NCBI GenBank assembly: GCA_012295275.1
Contig: CM022678.1
Location: 729,394-771,893, forward strand
From: Chrysomallon squamiferum
Taxonomy: Eukaryota > Mollusca > Gastropoda > Neomphalida > Peltospiridae
Direction of reading: 5' to 3'
Length of the DNA: 42,500 nt
Part shown: in pieces, positions 42,191 to 42,500 of the stretch
Layout: each line of letters begins with the position of its first letter
How positions within the stretch are numbered: position 1 is the first letter of the stretch
Translations under genes and position numbers: made by a program
The notes under the pieces: model-generated
Databases searched by the model: none
What the model was told of the DNA's origin: nothing
What the model saw: the letters and a program-made list of their open reading frames with translations, nothing else

Positions 42191-42273
42191 ATAACAAAAG
42201 TTAACTTACCGATGTTTTTCGACAGCAGTGACCAGACGAAGACGAGGAGAGCTGTAGTTGAGAGGAGAGACAT
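37644..42273 (-). CDS. Gene C: small secreted, eight-cysteine, probably GPI-anchored protein
   Basis: Three exons (42273-42210, 39082-38969, 37840-37644), both introns phase 1, giving 124 aa. Residues 1-22 form a signal peptide. Residues 25-89 contain Cys at 25, 28, 35, 50, 64, 75, 85 and 89, with one N-glycosylation sequon (N79-L-S). Residues 94-108 form a Ser/Gly/Asn-rich hinge with a plausible omega site (S96-S98), and 109-121 form a hydrophobic tail with almost nothing after it. Small Cys-rich GPI proteins of this size are often Ly6/uPAR (three-finger) proteins, and the leading C-x-x-C fits, but the last cysteines do not give a clean LU signature. Family uncertain. Expected at the outer cell surface. 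Confidence 0.78.
37822..37911 (-). repeat. 53-bp duplication of the gene C exon 3 acceptor, two copies
   Basis: 37822-37858 and 37875-37911 share AGTCTACACAGCT...AGTACTGTCAG..AATACATAAATA with four differences. The first is the real acceptor and exon start; the second lies in the intron and keeps a GACAG acceptor. Confidence 0.88.
37912..38065. repeat. (AAAT)n/(CATA)n repeats, gene C intron 2
   Basis: AAAT run 37905-37955 followed by CATA/AAAT mixtures, then (GTGT)n at 38062-38082. Confidence 0.9.
38160..38975 (-). repeat. 8-bp (16-bp doublet) array starting at the gene C exon 2 donor
   Basis: Units of the type (C/G)TAGTTAC, alternating as GTAGTTACCTAGTTAC. The exon 2 donor reads ACAG|GTACGTAACTAGGTAACT, so the array begins in the first intron bases. 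Homogeneous near the exon (38590-38968) and progressively diverged toward 38160. Confidence 0.9.
38969..39082 (-). CDS. Gene C exon 2: cysteine-rich region, first half
   Basis: 114 nt. ARCLACSRKDKLCVTEYQLP then FLIDSGVCENVRAHSKT. Acceptor TAGTTTCAG; donor ACAG|GTACGT. This exon sits between two different tandem arrays that abut its splice sites on either side (38160-38975 and 39076-40145). Confidence 0.82.
39076..40145 (-). repeat. 30/48-bp array carrying the gene C exon 2 acceptor
   Basis: Basic 30-bp unit ACTAGAACACAAGTCTTTAT + TATTTATAAA, with longer 48-bp units that also include GTAGCTCCTGAAACTAG, i.e. the TAGTTTCAG|GAGCTA exon 2 boundary. Boundary-bearing copies occur near 39242, 39290, 39483, 39590, 39629 and 39920. 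About 33 units, more decayed after 39780. Frame-open because of the 30-bp period. Confidence 0.92.
40146..40435. other. Gene C intron 1, no gene seen
   Basis: A/T-rich single-copy with a (TTTA)n run at 40208-40245. Confidence 0.65.
40436..40680. repeat. (CA)n/(CATA)n repeat, gene C intron 1
   Basis: CACA and CATA steps mixed over about 240 bp. Confidence 0.9.
40753..41135. repeat. (CAGT)n tetranucleotide array, gene C intron 1
   Basis: CAGT/CAAT/CATT/CAGC units over about 380 bp; Ser-Gln-Ser-Val ORFs are repeat translations. Longer blocks (TCATTCAATCAGTACATCAG) recur at 41022 and 41087, showing a larger-scale duplication. Confidence 0.92.
41136..42209. other. Gene C intron 1 remainder
   Basis: TATG-rich 41150-41275; single-copy 41340-41700 with a TGACGTCA at 41397-41404; AAC/AAT triplets 41827-42090; (ATTT)n 42147-42190 next to the exon 1 donor. 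Confidence 0.65.
42210..42273 (-). CDS. Gene C exon 1: signal peptide
   Basis: 21 codons plus 1 nt. MSLLSTTALLVFVWSLLSKN, then I, then the GTAAGT donor. The phase-1 G joins GA of exon 2 to give Gly just before the first Cys. Confidence 0.8.
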
Positions 42274-42500
42274 CGTGCAGTGAGCACCGCGTTGTTGACG
42301 TAGTTCAGCGAGTCTGGTCAGCTGAAGTGGGGCGCAGGAAAGAAAGAATTTTCTGTTTCCGTCTGAACCACGTGATGCGAGAAACCCGAGTCGTAAGTGT
42401 GACGAATGAATGAATGGACGAATGATTTAACGAAATGATTTGATGAAATGAATGAAATGAGCTGATGAATTTTGCAACGAATGAACTGACGAATAAACAA
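42274..42500 (-). other. Region upstream of gene C
   Basis: Holds the 5' leader and presumably the promoter of gene C. GAATGAAT/GACGAATGA tetranucleotide-like sequence 42396-42500. No TATA box apparent. Confidence 0.4.

Overview
This is eukaryotic (metazoan) genomic DNA. Exons are short, with GT-AG introns in all three phases and no operons. About half the window is simple-sequence or minisatellite DNA. The dense (GA)n, (CA)n, (TAA)n and (ATCT)n tracts and the apparent tandem expansion of receptor guanylate cyclases would suit a marine invertebrate, possibly a lophotrochozoan such as a mollusc. That taxonomic guess is an inference from style, not from a diagnostic gene.

Three genes are visible, all on the minus strand. 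Gene B (34523 down to 7321) is a complete receptor-type guanylate cyclase. I reconstructed 23 coding exons. Every junction has AG/GT ends and all intron phases agree, apart from one internal frame break in exon 17. The product is about 1044 aa: signal peptide, ANF-receptor ligand-binding ectodomain, one transmembrane helix, kinase-homology domain, dimerisation (HNOBA) linker and a catalytic cyclase domain with the metal- and guanine-binding residues present. Gene A is a second receptor guanylate cyclase represented only by its first coding exon (4682-4379). That exon is about 51% identical to gene B exon 1 and ends at the same codon and phase; the rest of the gene lies off the left edge. A and B are therefore head-to-tail tandem paralogues, with about 2.6 kb between B's stop and A's start. 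Gene C (42273 down to 37644) has three exons encoding a 124-aa, eight-cysteine secreted protein with a C-terminal GPI-anchor-type tail.

Layout: 1-4378 presumed intron 1 of gene A; 4379-4682 gene A exon 1; 4683-7320 intergenic; 7321-34523 gene B, including a 7.6-kb minisatellite (8307-15872) in one intron between catalytic-domain exons; 34524-37643 intergenic; 37644-42273 gene C; 42274-42500 upstream of gene C.

The most unusual signal is that many minisatellites are built on splice junctions. At least seven of the 24 introns of genes B and C that are fully inside the window hold tandem arrays whose repeat unit contains, or starts at, the neighbouring splice site. Examples are about 37 copies of a 46-bp unit carrying the exon 2 acceptor, four in-frame 75-bp copies carrying the exon 16 acceptor, three 42-bp copies carrying the exon 17 donor, seven 37-38-bp copies starting at the exon 12 donor, and arrays on both sides of gene C exon 2. 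Two of these keep the reading frame open and could add 25-aa or 14-aa modules through alternative splice-site choice.
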